Source of the DNA: Ignavibacteriales bacterium
GTDB taxonomy: Bacteria > Bacteroidota > Ignavibacteria > Ignavibacteriales > Ignavibacteriaceae
DNA: 64,000 bases
Direction of reading: 5' to 3'
Assembly (NCBI GenBank): GCA_003538625.1
Contig: DPRR01000001.1
Coordinates: 73,054-137,053, forward strand
Shown: piece after piece, positions 52,459-60,320 of the stretch
Position numbering within the stretch: the first letter of the stretch is position 1
Layout of the letters: the number at the start of each line of letters is the position of its first letter
The notes under the pieces: generated by a model
The model's database searches: none
What the model saw: only the letters and a program-made list of their open reading frames with translations
Told to the model about the DNA's origin: nothing
Program-made: the position numbers and the translations under genes

Positions 52459-54483
52459 TTACTTAATCAAAATCATACTTTTGGAAAAAGATAATCCATT
52501 AACTTTTAATGTATAGATATAAACTCCGCTCGATAATCCTGCTGCATTAAAATCCACCTCATAAGTGCCTGCTGGTTTTTCTTCGTTAATTAAAGTTGAT
52601 ACTTCCTTGCCAATAATATCGAAAACTTTTAGCTGCACCAGGGATGACGCACTAAGGGTAACACTTGGGATTGTGAATCTGATTTTTGTGCTTGGGTTAA
52701 ATGGATTAGGGTAGTTCTGATACAACACATAATCATCAGGAGCACTTAACACTTTTTCATCATCAACATCTGTGATAGGTGAAAATAAATTTTTATAATA
52801 AGTAAAATTTCCATTGTACTCACCGAGTATCATATCTTTTCTTGAATCGCCATCAAGATCTGCAAAACCGGGATGTGGATTTTGATCAACTTCGATTCCG
52901 GCAAACATGGCATCATATCTAAACCAGACTGGAGCATTAACTGTTCCATCATTTCTATAATATTTAACCGTACCCCAGGCATCTCCAATTGTTAGATCAT
53001 AATCACCATCGTTATCAAAATCGGCTAAGATTGGTTTTCCGTAACTTGGAAATGTTACACCTGCAAATGCTGTTGTGTTAACCGTGAAAACATTATTGCC
53101 GTCATTAGTAAAATATTTTGTTTCGGTACCAGTTTCTGCACCAACAAGTAAATCAAGATCACCGTCATTATCAAGATCTGCAAAAGATGGAATGCTGGAC
53201 CAGCCGACGTCAATTGAACTGAACATTGTTGTGTTTTGTGTAAAACTTCCGTTATTGTTCACAAAGAGAAACACCTGTCCGTTAGTTGCTCCGGAAACAA
53301 TATCGTAATCACCATCTTTATCAATATCAACAAATACAGGTGTACTGTAAGAATTTACAGTTAAGCTTGAAAATGAAGTTGTAATCTTATTGAAGATCGG
53401 CTTTAATGGAGTGCCGTCATTTCTAAAGTAATTAAATTTTCCGAGCCAATCTCCGCTTAATAAATCGTTATCACCATCTCCATCAAAATCAGCTAAGGAT
53501 ACTGTTGCACCGCCTGCATTAAGTTTTATAATTTTAAAGTAATCGGGATAGTATTGGAACGATGGAGTAGTAACATTTCCGATGTTTCGATAAACATAAA
53601 GCACACCGGCGTCTGTTCCATATATAAGATCAAAATCTCCGTCAAAATCTAAATCGGAAAAAGTTGGGTTCTTCCAATAAGTTGTTGATTCAACTCCGTT
53701 GAATGTTGTTGTGTTTTGTGTCCAAACAGGATTTTGTTTTGTACCAGTGTTTTTGTAGTAAACGAGTGTTTGTAAATCCCTGCCATAAAGTAAATCATAA
53801 TCTTCGTCGTTATCTAAATCAGCAAATGTTGGATATGCGTTTAAACCAATATCAGGAATTCCTGTTACGAGAGTGTTATCCAAAGTAAAAACCGGCGCAG
53901 AGGATGAACCTGTATTTCTAAATCCCATTGTTATTCCTGCATCGGGTCCACCAAGTAATGATTCACCGATTCCCATAAATAAATCCAGGTCGCCGTCATC
54001 ATCAATATCAACAAAAGCAGGCTGGGCGTCTGATCCAACAAGAGAATTTACATAATCGAAAATTCCATCGGCTATTATAAAATCGGGCGAAGTAATTGTT
54101 CCATTGTTTTTATAATATCTTAAACCATTGTAACCACCAATAACAAGATCGAGATCAGTATCGCCATCTAAATCAACTAAAGTCGGATAATCTGCATTTG
54201 TATTAATCTGTCCGCTGTGATAAATGGTATATAAAAGTGATGTGTCTTTACTAAATGTAGTTGGAAATGAATGGGAATTATTCCAGAAAAAATCCGCTTC
54301 ATCATCAAGGGTACCAATTATCAAATCGGGGTTACCGTCATTATTTAGATCAGCAAATTCCGGAGCTGAAAAACTTTTAACCGTTACACCTGAAACAGAA
54401 AAGATAGAATCAACTTTTAACCAGTTCTGAGAATAAAGACTTGTTGATGAAAGGATCGCAAAAAAAAGTAATAAATGCTTCAC
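52459..54483 (-). CDS. Secreted VCBS/FG-GAP-repeat protein with T9SS sorting domain
   Basis: This 674-residue exported protein has a signal peptide (LLLFFAILSSTSLYSQ) and about twelve calcium-binding repeats of the FADLNNDGNPDLIIG or DIDDDGDLDLFMG form, a seven-bladed integrin-type propeller pattern. It ends in a type IX secretion signal (YQNYPNPFNPSTKI ... FSKSMILIK). No enzyme site is visible; adhesion or matrix binding is the likely role. It is the third such cargo protein in the window. Confidence 0.9.
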   Translation of the reverse strand: MKHLLLFFAILSSTSLYSQNWLKVDSIFSVSGVTVKSFSAPEFADLNNDGNPDLIIGTLDDEADFFWNNSHSFPTTFSKDTSLLYTIYHSGQINTNADYPTLVDLDGDTDLDLVIGGYNGLRYYKNNGTITSPDFIIADGIFDYVNSLVGSDAQPAFVDIDDDGDLDLFMGIGESLLGGPDAGITMGFRNTGSSSAPVFTLDNTLVTGIPDIGLNAYPTFADLDNDEDYDLLYGRDLQTLVYYKNTGTKQNPVWTQNTTTFNGVESTTYWKNPTFSDLDFDGDFDLIYGTDAGVLYVYRNIGNVTTPSFQYYPDYFKIIKLNAGGATVSLADFDGDGDNDLLSGDWLGKFNYFRNDGTPLKPIFNKITTSFSSLTVNSYSTPVFVDIDKDGDYDIVSGATNGQVFLFVNNNGSFTQNTTMFSSIDVGWSSIPSFADLDNDGDLDLLVGAETGTETKYFTNDGNNVFTVNTTAFAGVTFPSYGKPILADFDNDGDYDLTIGDAWGTVKYYRNDGTVNAPVWFRYDAMFAGIEVDQNPHPGFADLDGDSRKDMILGEYNGNFTYYKNLFSPITDVDDEKVLSAPDDYVLYQNYPNPFNPSTKIRFTIPSVTLSASSLVQLKVFDIIGKEVSTLINEEKPAGTYEVDFNAAGLSSGVYIYTLKVNGLSFSKSMILIK

Positions 54484-54655
54484 TATAATCTCCTGAAAAA
54501 TGAAATAAATGTACTAACCAAAAATACGGATTTAATCATGGCATTAAAACTTATGATCAATTAAATTAACATTGCTCTGCAAGGTTTTGCAGAACAAAAA
54601 AGAATTAATTATAGGTTTTATATTTTTTATTGGTTAAGAATATTAAATTAAAAAT

Positions 54656-54680
54656 AAAAACCCCGGCTAACCGGGGTTTA
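54656..54680 (-). terminator. Rho-independent terminator after the OmpA-family gene
   Basis: A perfect 6-bp stem CCCCGG/CCGGGG with a 4-base loop, preceded by an A-run on the plus strand, reads as GGGG hairpin plus T-run on the minus strand. It lies about 100 bases after the stop of the OmpA-family gene. A second dyad AAGGGG/CCCCTT sits just upstream in that direction. Confidence 0.85.
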
Positions 54681-54782
54681 TCAAGGGGCAGTTCTCCCCT
54701 TACTGCGAAGTTATTCTCAATTAATTTTTATAAGCAATTATTTTAATGTTAAAAATAATTACTGATACTTTCCAAATTCTGT

Positions 54783-55451
54783 TTAAAGCTCGCCTCTTTC
54801 AGCAGCTGCTTTCATTTCTTCATTTGCATAGATAGCAATTTCAACTCTTCTGTTCTGGCTTTTTCCGTAATCTGTATCATTCGATGCAATAGGTTCAGTT
54901 TCGCCTAATCCGATAGTTTGAAGTCTTGAAGAACTAATTCCCTGAAGCATTGCATAATCTGAAACTGACTTGGCTCTTTTTTCCGATAGAGTTTGATTGT
55001 AATTCTCAGTACCATCAGAATCAGTGTGCCCGGTTATCAGAATATTTGAATCAGGATATTTTTTCAGTATGTCTGCAAGCTTTTTGATATTTGTTTTGGC
55101 TTCTGGCTGCAGTGTTGAGGAATCAAATCCGAATAAAATACCTGAATCAAAAGTAATTGCTATGCCTTCCCCGACTCTTTCAACTTTTGCATTTTCCAAT
55201 TCTCTCTGCATTTCTTCAGCTTCTTTATCCATATGATTACCAATAAGCGCGCCGGCAGTTCCGCCGACTACTGCGCCAATAATTGCACCTAACGCAGTAT
55301 TACCTAATTGATGACCAACAACGCCGCCTACTACGCCACCACTTACTCCGCCTATAACTCCGCCTTTAACTGTGTTGCTTGCACCGCATCCGGAGATAAA
55401 GACTGATACCAATAACGTAAAAATTACCAGTACACTTTTAAGTTTTTTCAT
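54783..55451 (-). CDS. OmpA-family lipoprotein with glycine-zipper segment
   Basis: This 222-residue protein has lipobox FISGCGAS, then a glycine-zipper membrane segment (VKGGVIGGVSGGVVGGVVGHQLG and AIIGAVVGGTAGALIGNHM), then the OmpA peptidoglycan-binding domain: FGFDSSTLQPEAKTNIKKLADILKKYP, ILITGHTDSDGTENYNQTLSEKRAKSV and NRRVEIAIYA. It links the outer membrane to the cell wall. GGAGAAATAAA is its ribosome site. It precedes a secreted beta-rich gene on the same strand. Confidence 0.94.
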   Translation of the reverse strand: MKKLKSVLVIFTLLVSVFISGCGASNTVKGGVIGGVSGGVVGGVVGHQLGNTALGAIIGAVVGGTAGALIGNHMDKEAEEMQRELENAKVERVGEGIAITFDSGILFGFDSSTLQPEAKTNIKKLADILKKYPDSNILITGHTDSDGTENYNQTLSEKRAKSVSDYAMLQGISSSRLQTIGLGETEPIASNDTDYGKSQNRRVEIAIYANEEMKAAAERGEL

Positions 55452-55510
55452 TTTATTTCTCCAATAATTTTTTAGACTGCAATAAAATTATATTGCATCA
55501 TTATATCTTT

Positions 55511-56008
55511 TTATTCAAAGTAATATCTTATACCAAGTCCTGCATCTATACCTAAACCTGTAAGAGGTGTAACCTGAAATACAGGAACGAGTTCGATAAA
55601 TACATCAATTGGTGTTGCACGGGGAAGCCAGGCAATACCGATTACTCCTCTTATACCAAATGATCCATCATAACCACCACCAGTATTAAATCTTCCTCCA
55701 AATCCGTAATAGAGAGGAAATCTTTCTGTGGAACTAATTGCATTAAATGAATGCCAGAGATAATCCATATGAAAATGAACACGACCGGTATTATTATAAT
55801 AACCTTTGTATTTAATACGATCGCCGCCTAAACCAACGCCAAGACCAAAATCAAAAGCGTTTATTTTTGACGTCCAAAGTTTTGCACTTAAACCAGTTGG
55901 TTCACCCAGAACAATTCCCAACCCGAAACCGTGATCCTGGGCAGCAACAGGTTTTGCCACTATTATCATAATAAACAAAGCGAGACCGAACAAAAGAATA
56001 TTTTTCAT
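55511..56008 (-). CDS. Secreted outer-membrane-type beta-barrel protein, small
   Basis: This 165-residue protein has a signal peptide (ILLFGLALFIMIIVAKPVAAQ) followed by strand-rich, glycine-rich segments (GFGLGIVLGEPTGLSAKLWTSKINAFDFGLGVGLGGDRIKYKG) ending in an aromatic IRYYFE, a common end of outer-membrane barrels. A ribosome site AAAGGAG lies only 2 bases from the first ATG (56014), but 8 from the second (56008), so the second is chosen. Eight-stranded barrel function is inferred. Confidence 0.8.
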   Translation of the reverse strand: MKNILLFGLALFIMIIVAKPVAAQDHGFGLGIVLGEPTGLSAKLWTSKINAFDFGLGVGLGGDRIKYKGYYNNTGRVHFHMDYLWHSFNAISSTERFPLYYGFGGRFNTGGGYDGSFGIRGVIGIAWLPRATPIDVFIELVPVFQVTPLTGLGIDAGLGIRYYFE

Positions 56009-56036
56009 AACCATAGCTCCTTTTAATATTTTAAAT

Positions 56037-56849
56037 TTATTTTATACTTAAATTGATAGTTCCTAAATCGGTATCGTGCTGTGCAATTACTGATACATTA
56101 GTAATTGTTGTATCATTATAAGCGGGATCTGCCGAGAAAACCTGAACATTATATGTTCTTTGCAGCAAAGCCATAAACTTAAATGTGCCAAACAGATTTT
56201 CCGCAACAGTAACCATTGTATCTGTACCGCTGATAGCATAAACAACACCTGCAGCACTTGGTGGATTTATTTTTCCTGAAATGGTACCTGAGATTATCAT
56301 CGGAACAAGTCTGATAACCGGTTTTAATTTATATTGATTGTTTCCGGTGAGTACTATGGAATGTTCAGCATCAAAATCGAGCAGCAATTCGTAAATCACT
56401 CCGGGCTCGATATTAAATTCATGATTTAATTTTATGCCGCTTTGTTCGCCGCTCGGAACATCTAGAGGATAGGTAACGCCATTAACAACAATATTACTGC
56501 CGGAACCAAGTATTAATCTTATTTGTGAGTAATGACCTGCATCAAGTGAATTGAAACCAAGTATAACGCTTGCACCGTTTCTTAAAGTTAGCAGATTATA
56601 TGTGGCGGGAGTATTGTTTATAATAAACCAACCGTTAGTGGAATCATTAATTGCCTGATGAACTTCGACTCTGTTAACAACTATGTTGATCTGATCGTAA
56701 TCAGCAGGAGCATCGACCATATGGATCTTTATTTGTCCCTGTCCTTCAACGGGTGAGGCGGAATCTGAACAACTAAAGTAAATAAGGCTTATTGCAAAAA
56801 AGCTTGCAAAAACAGCCATACGTACTAGATTTTTCTTTATGTATTTCAT
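56037..56849 (-). CDS. DUF4382 lipoprotein
   Basis: This 270-residue protein has the lipobox ISLIYFSCSDSA, then the DUF4382 domain: GQGQIKIHMVDAPADYDQINIVVNRVEVHQA, TYNLLTLRNGASVILGFNSLDAGHYSQIRLILGSG and YELLLDFDAEHSIVLTGNNQYKLKPVIRL. Proteins of this family are found in the cell envelope and are of unknown function. The ATG at 56849 (KYIKKNLVRMA) is chosen over 56909 by a GGAGTTCTACG ribosome site. It overlaps nothing and lies 22 bases before the barrel gene. Confidence 0.88.
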   Translation of the reverse strand: MKYIKKNLVRMAVFASFFAISLIYFSCSDSASPVEGQGQIKIHMVDAPADYDQINIVVNRVEVHQAINDSTNGWFIINNTPATYNLLTLRNGASVILGFNSLDAGHYSQIRLILGSGSNIVVNGVTYPLDVPSGEQSGIKLNHEFNIEPGVIYELLLDFDAEHSIVLTGNNQYKLKPVIRLVPMIISGTISGKINPPSAAGVVYAISGTDTMVTVAENLFGTFKFMALLQRTYNVQVFSADPAYNDTTITNVSVIAQHDTDLGTINLSIK

Positions 56850-56992
56850 CGTAGAACTCCTTTTCTTTTGAACGATAATGAATGTTAATATGTAATTATT
56901 ATTTAACATTATGCTGATGCCGGATATTTTAATATATTCTTACTTTCAACACGAGTCAAGGTATCTGTTATTACAAGGGAATTCAATAGTGC

Positions 56993-57025
56993 AAAGGGAT
57001 GAAAAAGGGACTACATCTATTGGTC
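56993..57025. repeat. 33-bp direct repeat flanking the 57161 gene, copy 1
   Basis: AAAGGGATGAAAAAGGGACT followed by ACATCTATTGG. The copy at 57423-57455 has AAAGGGATGAAAAATGGACT followed by ACGTCTATTGG, in the same direction. The two lie on either side of the 64-residue gene at 57161-57355. The rest of the 311-bp gap 56850-57160 shows nothing recognisable. Confidence 0.75.
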
Positions 57026-57160
57026 GGAAATAGTTTACCTTATTGTGTGATTTTGGGATGATATGCACTCATTTTTTCGCCTAAGTATTCTACGATACAG
57101 GCTTATGTTAATCTCAACGAATGCATATCCTAATTTTTGTTAGAGCATATTAAAAGCCAA

Positions 57161-57355
57161 TTAGCTGATTTTAAATTTCTTTCTTTCAGCAGCTAATTTT
57201 TTTCGGACTTTCTTTTTATTTAATCCTTTAATTGGGAGATAATAAGTAGAGCGCGTTTGCAGATCTGTTGCAACTGCAAATCTATCCCTTCCATTAACTT
57301 TTTGTATGCCCTCAAACGTAGCACCGCTTTCTTCTATAATAGATGATCTAAACAT
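57161..57355 (-). CDS. Small basic protein, 64 aa, strong ribosome site
   Basis: The sequence MFRSSIIEESGATFEGIQKVNGRDRFAVAT...ends in a basic helix LNKKKVRKKLAAERKKFKIS. The ribosome site CACAAAGGAGGC is one of the strongest in the window, so it is certainly translated. No family recognised. The tail is similar in charge to ribosome-associated or nucleic acid-binding proteins. It lies between two direct repeats (56993 and 57423). Confidence 0.6.
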   Translation of the reverse strand: MFRSSIIEESGATFEGIQKVNGRDRFAVATDLQTRSTYYLPIKGLNKKKVRKKLAAERKKFKIS

Positions 57356-57422
57356 AGTAAGCCTCCTTTGTGTTTAATGTTAAAACGAATTTATGAAAAG
57401 AAATAAGTTATGTAAATCATCC

Positions 57423-57455
57423 AAAGGGATGAAAAATGGACTACGTCTATTGGGT
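57423..57455. repeat. 33-bp direct repeat flanking the 57161 gene, copy 2
   Basis: Same sequence as at 56993-57025 with a few changes (AAAGGGATGAAAAATGGACT, then ACGTCTATTGG). Both copies have the same orientation. Direct repeats of about this size could be the borders of a duplicated or mobile segment, or part of a repeated regulatory RNA. No terminal inverted repeats are visible. Confidence 0.75.
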
Positions 57456-57543
57456 GATTAAGAATTTGATTTAATAGGTTAATTTGACTGCATTTTAAGT
57501 TTATTTTGCTCTTAAAGTTTTGCTTGGAGAATGATGGGAAATT

Positions 57544-57795
57544 TATTTTTGAGGTTTTACATTTTGTTTTTGTGATGGTGCAGAGCGTTTTTATGGTTTT
57601 ACTTCTCATTTTTGAGAGGTTACAGTGCGTTTTTGTGACCGTACACGCCATTTTTGTCTAATTACAGTCTGTTTTTTAAAGGTTACATTTCATTTTTGTG
57701 AGCGTGCACGTCATTTTTGTCGCAGTGCAGTGCGTTTTTATGATGTTACATTGCGTTTTTGTGATGTTACGGAGCATTTTTATTCGAATTTAGGC
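57544..57795. repeat. Tandem array of 21-bp degenerate repeats (array 2, 12 units)
   Basis: Twelve units of exactly 21 bp run without a gap from 57544 to 57795. The common form is CATTTTTGTGATGTTACA followed by three variable bases; nearly all units keep the TTTTT tract and the TTACA/TGCA part. A thirteenth, weaker unit follows at 57796. Both strands give heptad-periodic ORFs (57391-57651 minus, 57625-57945 plus), again an effect of the period. It differs in sequence from array 1 but has identical spacing. The 718-bp gap 57356-58073 holds this array, the 33-bp repeat and the next composite repeat. Confidence 0.9.
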
Positions 57796-57828
57796 TGTTT
57801 TGGAGGTTTATGTGTATTTTTAATCCCT

Positions 57829-57912
57829 TCTGGTCTCTCCTTTTCCTTCGACCCCGACAAGTCGGGACAGGCTCTTTCCATAGGGGAAAAAGAATTGTGT
57901 GACGGAGAGACC
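57829..57912 (+). repeat. Composite interspersed repeat, copy 2
   Basis: CCCGACAAGTCGGGACAGGCTC followed by TAGGGGAAAAAGAATTGTGTG and a TCTCC/GGAGA dyad. It shares the CGGGACAGGCTCT...AGGGGAAAA...TGTG order with the copy at 60182-60301. Confidence 0.65.
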
Positions 57913-58073
57913 CAGGAAGATAATGGGCAGGCAGTTACAGAATAAAAAGCTGCGGGATAAAAAGTTCAGAGAAATTGGCCGTGTGGATAAAATTTTTTAA
58001 GCTTTTAGTTAAGTTTATAAAGTAAAATTAAAAAGAGTTTATTTGTTTATTCATAAATAAGTTATTGTTTACA

Positions 58074-59021
58074 ATGAACCGTTTTGACAGGGTTACTTCT
58101 ATTCTTATTCAGTTGCAGACAAGGAAAATTGTACGTGCAAAAGATATTGCGGATCGGTTTGATGTTAGTTTAAGAACTGTTTACCGGGATATTCAAACTC
58201 TGGCAGAGGCAGGTGTGCCGATTGGTTCTGAGGCCGGTGTGGGATATTTTCTTGCTGATGGCTACCGCCTGCCGCCGGTTATGTTTACCAAAGAGGAAGT
58301 AACTGCTTTTTTAACTGCTGAAAAGTTTATCGAAAAGTTTACTGACAATTCGATTGATCATAATTTTAAATCGGGGATGATGAAGATACGTGCAATTTTA
58401 AAGAGCACAGAAAAAGAAATGCTTGAAAATATCGAAGAGAATATTGAAGTGCTTGGAAGAATACCGCGTGCAGAAAAATCCGATGACAGCAACTATATAC
58501 AGATGCTTATTGAAAGCATATCAGAAAGAAAATCACTCGTAATACGTTATCACACTTTTTATTCTAATGAAATTAAGGACAGGAACATTGAGCCGATCGG
58601 AATTTTCTTTTCATCGGGTTACTGGCATACTATTGCGTACTGCGAGCTTAGAAAGGATTACCGTGACTTTAGGCTTGACAGAATATTAAGTATTACAAAA
58701 ACCGATAAAACTTTCCGAAAAAAACATCCATCGATAAAAGATCACCTTGGCAAAGTATCCAGGGAGCAAAATTTAACAACCATTATTATACGCGTTGATA
58801 AAGATATTGCACAGTTTTTATCCGGGCAAAAATATTATAACGGTTTTGTAAATGAAGAGCTTGTTGGCGATAAAGTGCAGATGACATTTTTAAGTTCATC
58901 AATGGAGTATTTTATTAGATGGTTTTTAATGTTTGCCGATAGAGCTGATGTTGTTTCTCCACCCTTGTTAAAAACTATGCTGAAAGAAAAACTTACTGAA
59001 ATAAAGAAAAGAAATTTTTAG
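58074..59021 (+). CDS. WYL-domain transcriptional regulator
   Basis: This 315-residue protein has an N-terminal winged helix-turn-helix (MNRFDRVTSILIQLQTRKIVRAKDIADRFDVSLRTVYRDIQTLAEAGVPIGSEAGVGYFLADGYRLPPVMFTKEE; HTH_11/DeoR type, about 1-75) and a C-terminal WYL domain, here GYWHTIAYCELRKDYRDFRLDRI. The ATG at 58074 is favoured over an upstream TTG at 58065 because it begins at the helix-turn-helix as in relatives. WYL proteins sense ligands such as nucleic acids or nucleotides, and often regulate defence or repair genes. It is upstream of a DinB-like gene. Confidence 0.92.
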   Translation: MNRFDRVTSILIQLQTRKIVRAKDIADRFDVSLRTVYRDIQTLAEAGVPIGSEAGVGYFLADGYRLPPVMFTKEEVTAFLTAEKFIEKFTDNSIDHNFKSGMMKIRAILKSTEKEMLENIEENIEVLGRIPRAEKSDDSNYIQMLIESISERKSLVIRYHTFYSNEIKDRNIEPIGIFFSSGYWHTIAYCELRKDYRDFRLDRILSITKTDKTFRKKHPSIKDHLGKVSREQNLTTIIIRVDKDIAQFLSGQKYYNGFVNEELVGDKVQMTFLSSSMEYFIRWFLMFADRADVVSPPLLKTMLKEKLTEIKKRNF

Positions 59022-59032
59022 AGTAATGTAAA

Positions 59033-59142
59033 ACGAATTCTTACACGGAGAACCACGGAGCTATCACTGAGCAACACAGAGTAAATTGAGTACTTTGTCG
59101 AATTATAAGATTTCTCTCCCGATCAACCTGTCTGCCGACAGG
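59033..59142. repeat. Intergenic repeats between the WYL and DinB-type genes
   Basis: CACGGAGAACCACGGAG...CACAGAGT is a common type of short genome repeat. It is followed by a CCTGTCTGCCGACAGG dyad at 59127-59142. Together they fill most of the 224-bp gap. Confidence 0.45.
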
Positions 59143-59172
59143 CAAGATTCAAAAAAAAAAAATTCTTTACTG

Positions 59173-59208
59173 TTGACATACTGTTGTCATTACCACCTTT
59201 TACTTTTG
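59173..59208 (+). promoter_or_regulatory. Candidate promoter/operator for the DinB-type gene
   Basis: TTGACA at 59173-59178 lies in a short dyad TGACA-tactgt-TGTCA (59174-59189). TACTTTTG at 59201-59208 matches the Bacteroidota -7 consensus TAnnTTTG. Whether it is the true start is not shown; the spacing is somewhat off the consensus. Confidence 0.3.
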
Positions 59209-59245
59209 AGTAACAGTTTTTTTTACAAAATAAAAAGGAGCGAAT

Positions 59246-59743
59246 ATGTTATTGACAAAAATTTTCTTAAACGAATTAGAGATGGAAGCGGCTTCTACAC
59301 GCAAGATGCTTGCAATTGTGCCTGATGATAAATACGATTGGCGACCGCACCCAAAGAGTATGACGATAAGAGCATTGGCGACACACGTTGCAGAAATTCC
59401 CGGCTGGATTAGCTCGGTGATGCAAAACGATGTACTGGATTTTGCAAATACACCTTATAATCCAAAAGTTATAAACAACACAAGCCAGCTGCTTGCGCAT
59501 TTTGATGAGTGTGTGGCAGCGGGCAAAGAGGTGCTTGTTGATGCAAATGAAAGCAAGCTAAATAACAGGTGGATTATGAAAAGCGGTGACGATGTTTTTA
59601 TGGATCTTAGTAAAGCTGAAGCGATAAGACATTCTTTAAGTCAGCATATACACCACAGGGCACAACTTGGTGTTTTTTTAAGACTTCTTAATATTCCTAT
59701 TCCTGGAGTGTATGGCCCGAGTGCTGATGAGATGGGGATGTAA
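59246..59743 (+). CDS. DinB-family protein
   Basis: This 165-residue four-helix-bundle protein has KIFLNELEMEAASTRKMLAIVPDDKYDWRPHPKSMTIRALATHVAEIPGWI at the start (with the HxxE-like metal ligand His) and ending IRHSLSQHIHHRAQLGVFLRLLNIPIPGVYGPSADEM with the two conserved His. It fits the DinB/YfiT metal-dependent group, often thiol transferases or stress proteins. AAAAAGGAGCGAAT is its ribosome site. The two terminal His and upstream His supply the metal site. Confidence 0.9.
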   Translation: MLLTKIFLNELEMEAASTRKMLAIVPDDKYDWRPHPKSMTIRALATHVAEIPGWISSVMQNDVLDFANTPYNPKVINNTSQLLAHFDECVAAGKEVLVDANESKLNNRWIMKSGDDVFMDLSKAEAIRHSLSQHIHHRAQLGVFLRLLNIPIPGVYGPSADEMGM

Positions 59744-59750
59744 GTAGGAC

Positions 59751-59798
59751 TTTTATTCCCTCTCCTTACTAAGGAGAGGGATAATGGGTGAGGTCAGG
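59751..59798. repeat. Palindromic repeat, CCCTCTCCTT family, copy 2
   Basis: TTCCCTCTCCTTACTAAGGAGAGGGA then TAATGGGTGAGGTC. It matches the dyad at 21031-21095 but with the flanking GTGAGGT on the opposite side, so the two copies are in inverse orientation. It lies a few bases after the DinB-type stop. Confidence 0.75.
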
Positions 59799-59861
59799 TT
59801 GTGACTTCTACAATTTTATTTATCCGGATACTGCTCTATAACAATCTATTTACACACCCCT

Positions 59862-59963
59862 TTTATTCCCCTCTCTAGAGGGGAAAAAGAAATGTGTGAC
59901 AGTACGACCGTGACAGACCAAGAATATCTTTTTAGTGTTCTTTTCTTGGCGCAAGAAAAGAAC
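59862..59963 (+). repeat. Composite interspersed repeat, copy 3, with hairpin
   Basis: CCCCTCTCTAGAGGGG, AAAAAGAAATGTGTG, then ACAGTACGACCGTGACAG, AGACCAAGAAT and a perfect 12-bp hairpin GTTCTTTTCTTG-gcg-CAAGAAAAGAAC at 59937-59963. It contains the AAAGAAATGTG core of the copies at 14925 and 60182. Confidence 0.75.
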
Positions 59964-59980
59964 GAAAAGAAGCATGCTCT

Positions 59981-60127
59981 TTAAAAAGAATTACTAAAAT
60001 TGTGTTACGTTACGCTACGACAAAATAACCTGCCTACCGGACAGGCAGGCTCGCTCATAGAATTCGCTCATACAGATTTTGTCGTTAAACGCTTCACTCC
60101 ACACAATTTTTTAACGTAATTCTTTTA
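59981..60127. repeat. MITE-like inverted-repeat element
   Basis: The left arm (TTAAAAAGAATTACTAAAATTGTGT...CGACAAAAT) and right arm (ATTTTGTCG...ACACAATTTTTTAACGTAATTC) are imperfect reverse complements of about 46-53 bp. They enclose a centre with a CCTGCCTACCGGACAGGCAGG dyad. No transposase is encoded. The whole gap 59744-60320 is made of repeats, with no convincing gene. Confidence 0.7.
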
Positions 60128-60181
60128 ATGAGCAATACCAGAGAAGAGATCAGAACAATAATCCCAAGACATGGAAACACA

Positions 60182-60301
60182 CCCCTTTTATTCCTCCCGA
60201 TTTATCGGGACAGGCTCTCTTTAGAGGGGAAAAGAAATGTGCAATGGTGTGGCAGCAATAGGATCTGTCACGGAATGGTCCGTGACAGCCTAAGAAATTA
60301 T
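60182..60301 (+). repeat. Composite interspersed repeat, copy 4, with a TGTCACG dyad (60269-60292)
   Basis: TCCCGATTTATCGGGACAGG, CTTTAGAGGGG, AAAAGAAATGTG, then the perfect dyad CTGTCACGGA-atgg-TCCGTGACAG and CCTAAGAAATTA. It ends about 20 bases before the stop of the minus-strand gene at 60321, as copy 1 does at 14998, and could terminate the operon. Confidence 0.8.
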
Positions 60302-60320
60302 AATTATAAAGGATTCTATT

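Noticed and set aside
57391..57945. ORFs on both strands across array 2 (86 and 106 residues)
   Set aside because: Same effect of a 21-bp period. Both strands cannot be coding here, and neither has a ribosome site or normal composition.
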